The notes: generated by a model not told the origin, from the sequence alone. 64,000 nucleotides of DNA from Mytilus galloprovincialis (GCF_965363235.1 NC_134843.1:44091035-44155034), one strand, 5' to 3'; counted from the stretch's first letter, positions 11,364-24,232 are shown. Translations and numbers: made by a program.

Positions 11364-14300
11364 GTAAGTGAACTTTAAAAAATTAAGGTGTATAGTTGAG
11401 ATAGTCCTGTCATAAAAGTCATTCTAAGTCTCTTATTCATTTTTGAAATTTTGCATTTTGTGAGGTCAGTGGAACTACTTGCTGTAAACAACAGTAAGGT
11501 AAATAGTAGCATGTAATAGGAAAGGAAAGAAAGAAACCAATTCGACAACCTAATGGTTATGCAGCTGTAAGATATTGATTTACCCTAATTTATGTTTTAA
11601 GAACTACAAAATCAATGTCAGCAATAAACTAATGTTCACATGCATTTATAATTATACCAATCTTGCAAATTCATTGAATTATTTACTAACATTATCATTC
11701 AGTATTGTTTTCTAGGGTTCCTTTTTGCATGATTTAACATCATAATAAATAGAATTTTGCATTTAGTTCAAAAGAGGTTTTGTAATTACTGTCTCCAGTA
11801 GTGTCATGTTGCTTCAGCAAACAAAATATGTTTTTTTGTGTTTTAATGGCATGTTAAAATGACTAACATTGGATTTATATTCCATTTTGTTTTGTAGAAT
11901 TTAAGATAACAGATGAAGTCAGACAATTAGATTTGCAAGAAATGGCAAATTACTTGGGAAACTGTATTAAGTCTGAGAAATGGCCAGTTTCTCTTGTTAC
12001 AATGCTCAAGCCATTGTTACTTGATGTGAGGCTACAGCAATATAGTCAAAGTATGCTTGTGTGGATTTTATATAACGCTATTTATTGTCAGACCTATAGC
12101 CAATTAGATTCTTTGATAAAAAAGAAAAAATCTGATAAAGTTCCTAAAAAACCTGAACAGAAAATGACTGCTGTACAATTTAATCATATGATTAATAAAA
12201 AATGGAGAAACAGTTTATACAAAATAGAAGTCATAGTTCCAATGTTTGCTGGAAACACTAAGGTACTGCAAAATGATGAAAGATTTCAAAACTTACAGTT
12301 AAAACACAAAGATGTAGTGGTGAAAATAGACAACAAAGCTAACAGTGAGTTCATGGATAAAAATCTGAAAAAGACAAAAGTCAAACTTGGAGGAAAGGTC
12401 AAAGATGGACTTCATGAGATGGCAAGACATCTAATTAAAATTGGGGAAGATATTCAGAATATTTTAGATAAAAAGCGATCAGTAAGTAGTCTAAGAAAGT
12501 ATATTGATTAGAAATCTTTTTTGAAAGCTATGAGATTCTTGTAGATTTATATGGATTTTTTTTTTATAGCATTTGTGTTGGTCAAAGTGTGAGTGTTTAC
12601 CCTTCTTATCAGAGCCTCATTTGCAAACTATCTTTGAATACACAGCATACATAACCAGTCCACTGCAGCAGAAACAAATAAGCTGGGCTTTGTCTTTTTA
12701 AATCATGCAATATTTGCATACTTAATCCAAAGCATATGCCACATTGTTAAAACAATTACATGTTCATCAATTAGAGTACTCTCTACAGGGATTAAACTAA
12801 GATTATATAAACAAATATATTAACATGATTTTGAAATTTATTTTACTAGGACATTTTTCAAAAGAAGAAAATGGCTAGACTGCAAAGAAAAATTTATCAG
12901 GATTCTAATATAGATGAACCTGATGAATCATGTATGTATTTATTATGGTTTGTATCAGATATTGACATCAGTTGGATGTTATAGCTCTAAGATATATAAC
13001 ACCTGTTTTAAACAATTTTACTTAAAACTGATATTATTCTGAATGTACTAGATGTTGTGCATATTCTTTTTTATGGTGGAGGTATAATATACCTGTAAAT
13101 TAAATCTCCACATGGGCAATTTGATTATTCTATAAATATAATGTACGGATTCATTAGACAGGTTGATCCTGAATTGAAATATAACTGCTATTTAAAAATT
13201 CATTTTTATGCCCCAACCGTAGTGAAGGGGCCTTAAAGTTTTACCCTTGTCCGTCTGTCCATCTGTGAATCCCAAAGTTAGTTTCTGTTCTTTCACTTTA
13301 GTTTGCCTCAACCAAATGTTATGAAACTTATGCACAATGCTTATAAACATAAAAAACAGATCAAGTTTGAATTTTGGTGGTGTCACTTTTACCGTTCTAG
13401 AGTTATGTCCCTTTATAAATGGAAAAATTGCCAACTTTTTTTGTTTCCATTCTCTAACTTTAGTTTGCCTCAACTAAATGTTATGAATCTTTTTTACAAT
13501 GCTTATCACATCAAAGCACAGATTAAGTTTGAATTTTGGTGGCGTCACTTTAACAGTTCTAGAGTTCTGCCACTTTATAAATGGAAAAATTTCAGTTCTC
13601 TTACTTTAGTTTGTCTTAACCAAATGTTATGAAACTTATACACAATGCTTATTACCATAAAACACAGATCAAGTTTGAATTTTGGTGGCGCAACTTTAAC
13701 TTATCTAGATTTATGTCCCTTTATAAATGGCAAAATTGCTGAATTTTTAGTTTCAGTTCTCTCACTTTAGTTTTTCTTAACCAAATGTTATGAAACTTAT
13801 ACACAATGCTTATTACCATAAAACACCGATCAAATTTGAATTTTGGGGGTGTTTCTCTAACATTTTTAGAGCTATGCCCCTTTATAAATGTAAAAATTGC
13901 TGAATTTTTAGTTTCCATTCTCTTAATTTAGTTTGTCTACTAACCACATGTTATGAAACTTGTACACAATACTTATTACCAGATCTAGTACAAATTTGGG
14001 TATTGTAACTTTTACCATTCATCAGTTATGTCCCTTTGTAACTATTTATGACATGCAAGCAGGGACAACAGCTGTTTCCCATGGACACATTCCTCATTTA
14101 TTTCTTGAAAGTTAATATGAAATTTTAAATATTTTTTATGCTGAAACCTTAGTTCAAAGCTCAATTTTTGTTAGAACATGAGATTCTCTTTCAAACTAAA
14201 ATATCAGTCAGTCTGTTTTCAACAGATTTAGTATAGTATGTTATGGCAGTCTGAAAAAAGAAGGATCTTGCCAAAAGATAGGTATCAATAATATATAAGT

Positions 14301-17300
14301 CTTAAAGTGTTGATAAATTGACATGGATTCTATTCTAAAGTCAAGAACTTTAAAACTTGTGGGAATACTTTAAGTCATGATGTTACTTTGTAAATCATTT
14401 GGATATGCTGGTTTAAAATAAAGTGTTGTTTTAAATTTCAGTGCTATACAAAGAAGAAATGACAGATTTATACAAAAGAAGATGTGAAGCAAACAGAATT
14501 GGGTATGTTTTTATGAAAAGATTGCATGAAATGCAATCAAACCTTATAAGACTGACTTGATATCTAAATGTTCCAAGGCTTATAACTACCTTTTTTGATA
14601 CACAAAATATAGTGCATTGATCAAAACACTCTTTATATCCTATCCATGACCATTTCAAAAAATTTATGGATGACAACAAATGGAAGTTTTTACCGACCTT
14701 GACTAGCAATACAGCCCTTGCATTATTTTATGGATGTAATATATGCTTAGGTATTTAAGGCATAAACTATTATTACACTAGTCAAGAAAATTACATAATT
14801 TTTGCCAGGTGCAGGAATTTAATATTTGTTCTAAAAATAGAATGATGTCATTAACATTATCTTTAAAAAATTGGAGTTATCTTCCTTTGTCTAATTGCTT
14901 TTAAATCAACTACAACCAATGCAATAATTAATTTTACTTCCCACTGATAAATTGAAGCAATCTTTACCATTCAGTGCTTACAAGCACTTTGATTAGACAA
15001 TAAAGACAATATTTATTTATAATAAATGCATATGGTTAATCAAAGATTTGTATAGTGAGAATTTCACTTTCAGATTTTTAGGTTACTGTTCAAGTTTATT
15101 TTACTTTGAAATAAAATAACAATGAATAATCAATTCTGACAGCATGCTCTTCAATGGTGTGCCAAATTTGTCCAATAATTTGATCAGAAACAGCTTACAG
15201 GTAGGCGAAATAAAAATATGTGGTACCAGTTACCCCACTACCCTTCTTTTTAGTCTAAATAATAGACCCTGAAGATTTGTTTGGTCATTTGTCATTAAGT
15301 ATTGTTAAAGTCAGTTAGACTCAATGTAAAAAAAAGCCCAACATAAAATAAAATAAAATCCCTACCTACCTACCCTAACTTTTTCTTTAGATGTATCTGG
15401 AACCACACATACTATTTTATTTGGCCTTAACTTAAAATACTTGGTTGTGGGTTTGGGGAAAGTTAGAACATTTGATCTATGTTAACTTTGCTGTTTGTGA
15501 GAAATGCAAGTACTAGTAACTAACTTTGGTGATAATTTCAGGAACAAGACAAAGACACCAGGAGCTTCACTAAAGGATGGTCACTGTATGAACTGTCTTG
15601 ATAAATTTGTTACACTGAAACATCCAGATGTCTGCAAATATCATCCAGGATTCATAGGTAAATAAATATTAAATAGTTTGTATTCTCAATGGTTTGGATC
15701 CTGAAAAATATTATCACATTTATAATATACTGCTATAAGAGGGTAGTACTTGGGGTACCTTCATGACGAATAATGGTAAAAATTCTTGCCAAATGACGTT
15801 AACAGTAATTTTTCGTACATATGACAATAAAATGTACACTTTCTTTTAGACGATAAAAAAATCAACTGATTTTGACAAATCACGATAATTTTTTTCCAAA
15901 CATAACAGTGACGGTAATTATTGAGACCTCTGACGAATCATGATAAGGATATTTTGACAAATCACAGTAAAATTTGAACCAATTTGACGCTAACAGTAGC
16001 TGAAAATGACCTTTTGAGGCATGACTGTAAAGGGCATTCCTTCCCTCCCTTAAGTACATTCTATACAGATATAACCTGTTTCACAAATTTTGAATAGATT
16101 TTGATCCTTTGGATTATTCACTCTACATTTATCATTTTTTTTCAATATTAATATGCAGTTCAACTTGGTCTAGATAAAATTAAGAATGGAAATGGGGAAT
16201 ATGTCAAAGAGACAACAACCTGACCAAAGAGCAGATAACAGGTGAAGGACACCAATGGGTCTTAAACGCAAAGTAATTTTACATATTTGTAGTAAGGTTC
16301 TTGAAATAGTTTCATACATATTTTATAAGAATAAAAAGAAGACAAGACTTTATACATTGAAATACTCTTTGTCTCTTTCACTAGGGGAGATTCAATTTCA
16401 GATCTTACTGGAATTAATAATACCAGTATATATTTTTTGTTTTTCAAGATTTTCTCTGAAACAGATATTCAAACAGATTAAGAACGTAAAAAAGGAAATA
16501 ACCAAAGTTTGTTTATAATGCATTTTTATAGAAATTATGATGACTATCAAATACTAAACTACTATTTTTATACGACCGCAAAAATTTTAATTTTTTGGTC
16601 GTATATTGCTATCACGTTGGCGTCGTCGTCTGCGTCGTCGTCGTCGTCGTCCGAATACTTTTAGTTTTCGCACTCTAACTTTAGTAAAAGTGAATAGAAA
16701 TCAATGAAATTTTAACACAAGGTTTATGACCACAAAAGGAAGGTTGGGATTGATTTTGGGAGTTTTGGTCCCAACATTTTAGGAATTAGGGGCCAAAAAG
16801 GGCCCAAATAAGCATTTTCTTGGTTTTCGCACTATAACTTTAGTTTAAGTGAATAGAAATCTATGAAATTTTGACACAAGGTTTATGACCACAAAAGGAA
16901 GGTTGGGATTGATTTTGGGAGTTTTGGTTCCAACAGTTTAGGAATTAAGGGCCAAAAAAGGGCCCAAATAAGCATTATTCTTGGTTTTCGCACAATAACT
17001 TTAGTATAAGTAAATAGAAATCAATGAAATTTTAACACAAGGTTTATGACCACAAAAGGAAGGTTGGGATTGATTTTTGGAGTTGAGGTCACAACAGTTT
17101 ATGAATTAGGGGCCAAAAAGGGGCCCAAATAAGCATTAGACCATAACTTTAGTATAAGTAAATAGAAATCTATGAAATTTATACACAAGGTTTATGACCA
17201 TAAAAGGAAGGTTGGGTTTGATTTTGGGAGTTTTGGTCCTAACAGTTTAGGAATAAGGGGCCCAAAGGGTCCAAAATTTAACTTTGTGTGATTTCATCAA

Positions 17301-20300
17301 AAATTGAATAATTGGGGTTCTTTGATATGCCTAACTATGTATGTAGATTCTTAATTTTTGGTCCCGTTTTCAAATTGGTCTACATTAAGGTCCAAAGGGT
17401 CCAAAATTAAACTTAGTTTGATTTTAACAAAAATTGAATCCTTGGGGTTCTTTGATATGCTGAATTTAAAAATGTACTTAGATTTTTAATTATTGGCCTA
17501 GTTTTCAAGTTGGTCCAAATGGGGGTCCAAAATTAAACTTTGTTTGATTTCATCAAAAATTGAATAAATGGGTTCTTTGATATGCCAAATCTAACTGTGT
17601 ATGTAGATTCTTAATTTTTGGTCCAGTTTTCAAATTGGTCTACATTAAGGTCCAAAGCGTCCAAAATTAAACTAAGTTTGATTTTAACAAAAATTAAATT
17701 CTTGGGCTTATTTGATATGCTTTATCTAAATATGTACTTTGATTTTTGATTATGGGCCCAGTTTTCAAGTCGGTCCAAATCAGGATTCCATATCAAGTAT
17801 TGTGCAATAGCAAGAAATTTTCAATGGCACAGTATTGCACAATAGCAAGAAATATCTAATTGCACAATATTGTGCAATAGCAATTAATTTTCAATTGGAG
17901 TTATCTTTCTTTGTATAGAATAGTAGTTGATAATATATGTTGGAAATTTGCCAGACATGACTATGATGTCATTTTCTATTTTTATTTGCCAATAACTTTA
18001 TGTAAATAACTTCATTGGAAATTTGCCAATATAAAATGTTGCTGATGAAGCTTTTTTTCCTTATCTTATCTAAAATGTTTTTAGATAATGTATGTTGGAC
18101 ATTTGCCAGACATGACTATGATGTCATTTTCTATTTTTATTTGCCAATAACTTTATGTAAATAACTTCATTGGAAATTTGCCAATATAAAATGTTGCTGA
18201 TGAAGTTTTTTTTATTGTTTTATACAATAAACAATGTATATTCACTTTTACTACCAACCAATCTTTACCATTCAGTGATAACAAGCACTTTATTTTACAT
18301 TTTAATATTTTATGATGTATTTAAAAGAGTAGTTATTGTTGCAAACTCCATTAGAAATTTGAATTGATATCAGTTTTGGAAAAAGGGAAACAGGGATGTG
18401 AAAAAAAAGGGGGGGGTTTAAATTTTTCTCATTTCAGATTTCATAAATAAAAAGAAAATTTCAACATTTTTTTGAGAGGATTAATATTCAACAGCATAGT
18501 GAATTGCTCAAAGGCAAATAAAAAAAAAGTTCATTAGACCACATTCATTCTGTGTCAGAAACCTATGCTGTGTCAACTATTTAATTTTAGATTTAAAAAG
18601 TTTGAAGAAGAAATCTTTAATTGATTTGTAAAATCTTGACATTTGTTTTGTGTAAAAAAAAACCATGTAATGTCAAAAATTTGATCACAATCCAAATTCA
18701 GAGCTGTATCACGCTTGAATGTTTTGTCCATACTTTCCTCAACTGTTCAGGGTTCGACCTCTGCGGTCGTATAAAGCTGCGCCCTGCGGAGCACCTGGTT
18801 TGTTGTTGTTGTTGTTGCTGTTGTTGTCCAGTTGCTGTCTAACTGACTTTACCTCATTTCTGTTTTTATTTCTATTTTTAAAAATTTCATTTTATGTTTA
18901 TTTTTTTATATAGATCTTGAAGGGAACTGGAATTGCTGTGGAATGAAATCTCAGTTTAACCAACCAACACTGAAAGAACACCAAATCACTGGGTAGGTGG
19001 CAACAGCAAAGATAAAGTTGATCAAATTAAATACCGGTAGATGAAAATGATTAAGTTTGATGATGCTAATATCTAGTCTTCCTTTTTAAACATAACTTTT
19101 TAGCTCAGATATCTGGACAATGAAAAGTAATAGCTCGGTGTTATTTGGTATCTGTTGTCAGTCATTCTATCAAGGATTACAACTTCTGCTCTGACACTAC
19201 TGATTAAAGGCTTGATTTTCAATTTCAATATTTATCTACTTTTGACAAGTTTTAGAATTTCTACCTTTTCCTTTAAAAGTTGCATAGATAGACAACAACT
19301 GATTCAACAAAAATGCCTAGTGACACATTGTTTACAAAATACCAATATAAAAGTAACTCTGAACTTACTGTTTATTTGAGTTATTGCCCTTAAATGATAA
19401 TTGTATTTTTTCATATACATGGATATAAAAAATGACACACCGAACAGCTGAACCAATTTCAACCATATAAAACATTATTGTTCCTAAGTGGGTGAATTAC
19501 TAAACAAACCAAATGGATGCCATGACTTAAATTTTAATATGATGTGCTGCTTTTGGTTTTTAAGCAACAGCATGATAAAATTCTCGATATATCTATATTA
19601 AGCCCAGGCTCACAGATGTACATTTTTATGGTTATTACAGTTTACTGGTCCCACATAGAACCCCTTTCCTCCTGAATTCTGTATGCATTATATTCAATTT
19701 TAAGAGATGTTTCCTTTTGGCCTAAAAATTGGTGACAAAATTTAAAAAAAGAGAGTTCATGCATAATAAGATACATGAATATTCTTTATTTTGTCTTTGA
19801 GGAGGCCAGAAAATGGTTAAACATTATTTGAAGGTCATTTGGTATGGATGTAAAATGAGTGATAGAGCCTTCCATTCTTGTTTTAAAAAATAAAAACTTT
19901 TGGTCTTCATATAATTGAAACCATTTCAATGTTTCTGTAGTCTGTTCCCCTCTTTCATATTCAAATAAGCTGCAATAAAATAATGAAGATTTTATTTTGT
20001 AGGTGTTCCAAAGGAGTGCACAACTGGAGACACGGTAAACCCCTTAAGCAAACAAAGATAAAAAATTATGTAAGCATTATATTCAATTTTAACAGACAGA
20101 TGTTTCCTTTTACTTTGAAAATTGGTGACAAAATTTAAAACAGAGATGATTCAGAACAAGATATATTCTTCATTTCATCTTTGATGAGGCCAGAGAATGT
20201 TTAAATATAGTTTGAAGGTCATTCGAGGGTATCATCAGCTCAGTAGTCAGTGCTTTGGTAGTGACATGATTTAACAAACTTTACTAAATTTGCCCGTTTA

Positions 20301-21122
20301 TAAATTTTGAAATTATCAAGAAACTAAGGTTTCAACTCCCTCAGGCAAAGTTGGCTTTAGATAAATTTTAGGTATTTTTGACATATAGCTCTTCACGGTT
20401 TCGGTACTTGTACATCTTCGGATTTCAAATGTTTGGCTTTGAGTGTTCCTGATGAAGTTGAATCCAGAAAAGCGCTTCGTACGCAAGAAATTATTAAACG
20501 TGTTGTTTTCAAATTATTACATCACTGGGTCAATACCTCTGCTGATGGACTATCTCTCCCCGAGGGTATCATCAGCTCAGTAGTCAGTACTTTGGTACTG
20601 ACAAAGTACTGACATGATTTAACAAACTTTACTAAATTTGCCCGTTTATAAATTTTGAAATTATCAAGAAACTAAGGTTTCAACTCCCTCAGGCAAAGTT
20701 GGCTGTAGATGAATTTGGCTATTTATTTTAAGGAACTTTGACATATAGCTCTTCAAAGGTTTCGGTACTTGTACATCTTCGGATTTCAAATGTTTGGCTT
20801 TGAGCGTTCCTGATGGAGGTAAATCGGGAAAAGCATTTCGGACGCAAGAAATTATTTAATGTGTTGTTTTCAATTTTTTGACAAAGATGTAAAAAGATTG
20901 ATTCAGGCTTCATAGAGCCTTTTATTCTTGTTAAATTGTAAATTTTGTTCTTCATATTTTTAAAACCATTTCAAAGTTTTTGTACCCTTCTTCCATATTC
21001 AAAGGAACTGTAATAATATAATAAACATTTTATTTTGTAGGTGTTCGACTGGAGTGCACAACTGGAGACATGGTAAACCCCTTAAGCAAAAAAAGATAAA
21101 AAAAAAATCCATGAAGATATAG
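11231..21122 (+). CDS. CHORD-like zinc-binding protein, 7 exons, 378 aa
   Basis: Exons: 11231-11363, 11898-12481, 12850-12931, 14442-14502, 15542-15657, 18914-18992, 21041-21122. All introns are GT-AG, the phases agree, and the sum is 1137 nt. The ATG at 11231 follows an in-frame TGA. An AATAAA lies at 21188, 66 bp past the stop. There is no signal peptide or membrane segment. The N-terminal half is helical and Lys-rich and was not recognised. The C-terminal part, from exons 5-7, reads C-M-N-C, then CKYHPG, NWNCC, then GCSTGVHNWR. This is the Cys/His pattern of CHORD zinc modules (C..C...C.YHPG...W.CC...GC..G.H). CHORD proteins are known from co-chaperone and immune-receptor work, but this one has one module and an unrelated N-terminus, so its function is unknown. 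Introns 3 and 5 carry Helitron-like elements. Confidence 0.82.
13206..14105 (+). mobile_element. Helitron-like element, family 4, in intron 3 of the CHORD-like gene
   Basis: It starts with the hairpin GCCCC...GGGGC (13210-13231) and a pyrimidine-rich CTTGTCCGTCTGTCC. Five or six diverged units of 130-150 bp follow, each with ATGTTATGAAACTT, AAGTTTGAATTTTGG and GTCCCTTTATAAATGG. Near the right side GGGACAACAGCTGTTTCCC (14061-14080) can form a hairpin. The plan matches families 1-3, but I did not find a clear 3' complement of the 5' arm, so the right end is approximate. No coding. Confidence 0.55.
14868..15000 (+). repeat. Solo fragment related to family 1 tail, intron 4
   Basis: TTGGAGTTATCTTCCTTTGT and, further on, CAATCTTTACCATTCAGTG and CAAGCACTTTGATT match the block just after the hairpin units of family 1 copies (compare 5450-5580 and 24925-25070), but without family 1 ends. 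It is either an old truncated copy or a separate related repeat. Confidence 0.5.
15775..16045 (+). repeat. Degenerate short repeats around TGACGAATCACGATAA, intron 5
   Basis: Six or more loose repeats alternate TGAC(A/G)AATCACGATAA-like and GACG(T/C)TAACAGTA-like cores at uneven spacing of 20-50 bp. They have no coding potential. At the next repeat (16181-16260), AATGGAAATGGGGAATATG is shared with the LINE junction at 1245-1285. Confidence 0.45.
16568..18798 (+). mobile_element. Helitron-like element, family 1, copy B, in intron 5 of the CHORD-like gene
   Basis: A complete 2.23 kb copy not nested in another element. It starts TTATACGACCGC with the hairpin closing at GTCGTAT and ends TGCGGTCGTATAAAGCTGCG...CACCTGG, followed by T and a (TGT)n run. 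It is very close to A2, including the duplicated block with TTTGCCAGACATGACTATG (17935-18205). It lies 116 bp upstream of exon 6 without disturbing its acceptor. Confidence 0.75.
20003..20138 (+). CDS. CHORD-like gene, duplicate terminal exon 7a (alternative or relict)
   Basis: It follows TTTTATTTTGTAG and reads in the same phase as 7b: CSKGVHNWRHGKPLKQTK. It then runs on for about 25 codons to TAA at 20136-20138. No AATAAA follows closely, whereas 7b has one. Using 7a would replace 7b, because joining 7a to 7b breaks the frame. It may be an alternative last exon or a decaying copy. Confidence 0.55.
20225..20880 (+). repeat. Two tandem units of a ~330 bp interspersed repeat inside the duplicated exon region
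   Basis: Units 20225-20561 and 20562-20880 both begin GAGGGTATCATCAGCTCAG. Both carry CATCTTCGGATTTCAAATG and end with TGTGTTGTTTTCAA (unit 2 is shorter at its end). Each has a hammerhead-like stretch: TGAGTGTTCCTGATGAA...CCAGAAAAGCG at 20440-20474, and the matching part at 20801-20834 with CTGATGG. Confidence 0.7.
21041..21122 (+). CDS. CHORD-like gene, terminal exon 7b
   Basis: It follows TTTTATTTTGTAG and reads G-CSTGVHNWRHGKPLKQKK and a short Lys-rich tail to TAG at 21120-21122. It supplies the last Cys and His of the module. An AATAAA at 21188 makes it the likelier main last exon. Confidence 0.78.
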
Positions 21123-21187
21123 TAGAATTTCAGACAAGCTGGCAGAAAGTTTGAAAATGAGCAATTTGACTAACATTTGCATACAAG

Positions 21188-21193
21188 AATAAA
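21188..21193 (+). terminator. Polyadenylation signal of the CHORD-like gene
   Basis: AATAAA in CAAGAATAAAAGTT, 66 bp after the stop of exon 7b. Confidence 0.6.
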
Positions 21194-22115
21194 AGTTTCT
21201 ATTTTTTTTTTAAAGATATATTGCATGTTATTTATATTACATCAGTTTTGTTTTTATTTGCATTCCAGACTTGTATATGTTATATGATATTTAGGGTTAA
21301 TATATATCAATTAATATTACATCAGTTTTGAACATTTATGTGTAATGTTTGTCAACAAAAGGCCACTGACACTTTGTTTTTCCATAATATAGGTTATAAA
21401 CATATTGGAGGTTACTTTGTTGTTTCTTTTGACTGATCACATCATAATATTATGAGATACAATTGTACACAATTAAAAGAGAAAATTGTTATGTGTGTTC
21501 TGTTCCATTTATTACATATGAATCTGACAAAAAAAGGTATGCTGATTTTAAATTATGAGAGAGGAGTAGGTTTGGCTTGGTAAAGGTCTATTTCGGCTCC
21601 AAATATTGTATTTTTTTTCAAGATTTTTTTATTATTTTGAATTAATACATTGTTTTTGGTTGGAAATTGAAACAGAACAATATTTGTACAGATTTTATTA
21701 CAAATGTCCCAGGTAAAAAAAATAGGGATTTTCCATGAAAATTTCCAAATCTTCTGGATCATAAACATATGTGCGCCTAGGAATTAAGCATAGAGTGCAG
21801 GGTTAGACGATTGAATATTCTAGTCAGGTATTTCATTTGTTATAACAAACTTTGTAGTTTTTTTGCCAAAATATGCACTCTTTGTTTCCTGTTAACATAA
21901 TAAAATTTGCATGTTTTCCTGAATTTGGAGTTAAATTAAGATTTATGTTAATTATGATGTCACATAAAGAATGCTGACAGGTAAACTTTTATAAAAAAAC
22001 AACTTCTGAACTAGAAATTGCTATGATATATTGTAATACATTGATTTGACAATAAAATCCTAATTTTAAAATAAAGCTAGCTACATGTTTATACATTGCA
22101 TGTACAGAATTATTT
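21194..22115. other. Intergenic, nothing recognised
   Basis: AT-rich sequence between the CHORD-like gene and the large nested repeat. I see no exon or tandem repeat. Confidence 0.5.
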
Positions 22116-22995
22116 TTATACGACTGCAAAAAATTAAATTTTTCGTCGTATATTGCTATCAAGTTGGCGTTGGCGTCGTCGTCGTTGTCGTCGTCGTCGT
22201 CGTCGTCGTCCGAATACTTTTAGTTTTCACACTCTAACTTTAGTAAAAGTGAATAGAAATCTATGAAATTTTAACACAAGGTTTATGACCACAAAAGGAA
22301 GGTTGGGATTGATTTTGGGAGTTTTGGTCCTATCATTTTAGGAATTAGGGGCCAAAAAGGGCCCAAATACGCATTTTCTTGGTTTTCGCACTATAACTTT
22401 AGTTTAAGTAAATAGAAATCAATGATATTTTGACACAAGGTTTATTACTACAAAAGGAAGGTTGGGATTGATTTTGGGTGTTTTGGTTCCAACTGTTTAG
22501 GAATTGGGGGCCAAAAAACCCAAATAAGCATTATTCTTGGTTTTTGCACAATAACTTTAGTATAAGTAAATAGAAATCATTGAAATTTAAACACAAGGTT
22601 TATCAATACAAAAGGAAGGTTGGGATTGATTTTGGGAGTTGAGGTTCCAACAGTTTAGGAATTAGGGGCCAAAAAGGGGCCCAAATAAGCATTATTCTTG
22701 GTTTTCGCACAATAACTTTAGTATAAGTAAATAGAAATCTATGAAATTTAAACACAAGGTTTATGACCATAACAGGAAAGTTAGATTTGATTTTGGGAGT
22801 TTTGGTCCCAACAGTTTAGGAAAAAGGGGCCCAAAGGGGCCAAAATTAACTTTGTTTGATTTCATCAAAAATTGAATAATTGTGGTTCTTTGATATGCCA
22901 AATCTAACTGTATGTAGATTCTTAATTTTTGGTCCTGTCTTCAAATTGGACTACATAAAGGTCCAAAGGGTCCAAAATTAAACTTAGTTTGATTT

Positions 22996-24232
22996 TTAAC
23001 CGGATTTTTGTGACAAAAATGTCGGTTATTGATTTGGGGATGTACGGCGGGCGGGCGGGAATCAAATGTTGTCCGTGCATTAACTCATGAACCGTTCAAC
23101 CAAAGCTTTTAAAATTTTAATATGTTGTTACTGACAACTAAATGAAGGTCAAGTTCAATAATGGCGATTTTGACTTTTACCGTTCAGGAGTTATGGTTCT
23201 TGAAAGGTTGAAAAATGGAGTTTCCAGTCGTGTCCTCGATTTACGCATGAACTGTTCTACCTAAGCTTTTCAAATTTTAATATATTGTTACTGATGACAA
23301 AATGGAGATCAAGTTCAATAATGGAGATTTTGACTTTTACCGTTCAGGAGTTATGGTTCTTGAAAGATTGAAAAATGGAGTTTCCAGTCGTGTCCGTGCA
23401 TTTACGCATGAACTGTTCTTTCTAAGCTTCCCAAATTTTAATATATTGTTACTGACAACTAAATGAAGGTCAAGTTCAATAATGACGATTTTGACTTTTA
23501 CCGTTCAGGAGTTATGGTTCTTGAAAGATTGAAAAATGGAGTTTCAAGTCGTGTCCGTGCATTTACACATGAACTGTTCTACCTAAGCTTCCCAAATTTT
23601 AATATGTTGTTACTGATGACAAAATGGAGGTCAAGTTCAATAATGACGATTTTGACTTTTACCGTTCAGGAGTTATGGTTCTTGAAAGATTGAAAAATGG
23701 TGTTTCCAGTCGTGTCCGTGCATTTACGCATGAACTGTTTTACCAAAGCTTCCCAAATTTTAATATGTTGTTACTGATGACAAAATAGAGGTCAAGTTCA
23801 ATAATGACGATTTTGACTTTTACCGTTCAGGAGTTATGGTTCTTGAAAGATTGAAAAATGGTGTTTCCAGTCGTGTCCGTGCATTTTCTCATGAACCATT
23901 CAACCAAAGCTTTTGAAATTTTTATATGTTGTTACTGATGGCAAATTAGAGGTCAAGTTCAATAATGACGATTTTGACTTTTACCGTTCAGGAGTTATGG
24001 TTCTTGAAAGATTGTGAAATGGCGTTTCCATTCACGTTGTTGCATTTACTCATGAACCATTCAATCTAAGCTTTTCAAATTTTAAGATGTTGATACTGAT
24101 GACAAAATGGAGGTCAAATTTGATATTGACGATTTTCACTTTCACCATTCATCAGTAATGGTTCTTGTGATATTGCCAGGACACAAATAAATATTAATAA
24201 ATCCGGTTTGCTGTCGTTGTGACAGCCTCTTG
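22996..24232 (+). mobile_element. Helitron-like element, family 3 (nested in C1)
   Basis: It starts TTAACCGGATTTTTG with a hairpin to TGTCGGTT, then a GGCGGGCGGGCGGG run. About seven tandem units of about 160 bp follow, with ACTTTTACCGTTCAGGAG and GTTATGGTTCTTGAAAG. It ends ATCCGGTT (exact complement of AACCGGAT), the perfect hairpin GCTGTC-GTTGT-GACAGC, then CTCTTG. The empty site GTTTGATTT|TAACAAAAATT is intact in sister units, so it went in between two T residues. The unit length is like bivalve BIV160-type repeats; the homology was not tested. Confidence 0.74.

Larger units (their letters stand above)
19685..21110 (+). repeat. Tandem duplication of the terminal-exon region
   Basis: The block 19685-20072 (intron end plus exon 7a) is repeated at about 20069-21110 (intron end plus exon 7b). 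Shared stretches include ATTATATTCAATTTTAA, ATTGGTGACAAAATTTAAA, TTTGAAGGTCATT, TCATATTCAAA..., TTTTATTTTGTAG and the exon itself. Copy 2 is longer because a repeat (20225-20880) was inserted into it. Confidence 0.8.

Noticed and set aside
13192-13918. Several frames on both strands in intron 3
   Set aside because: They follow the tandem units of the family 4 element and repeat with them. Not genes.
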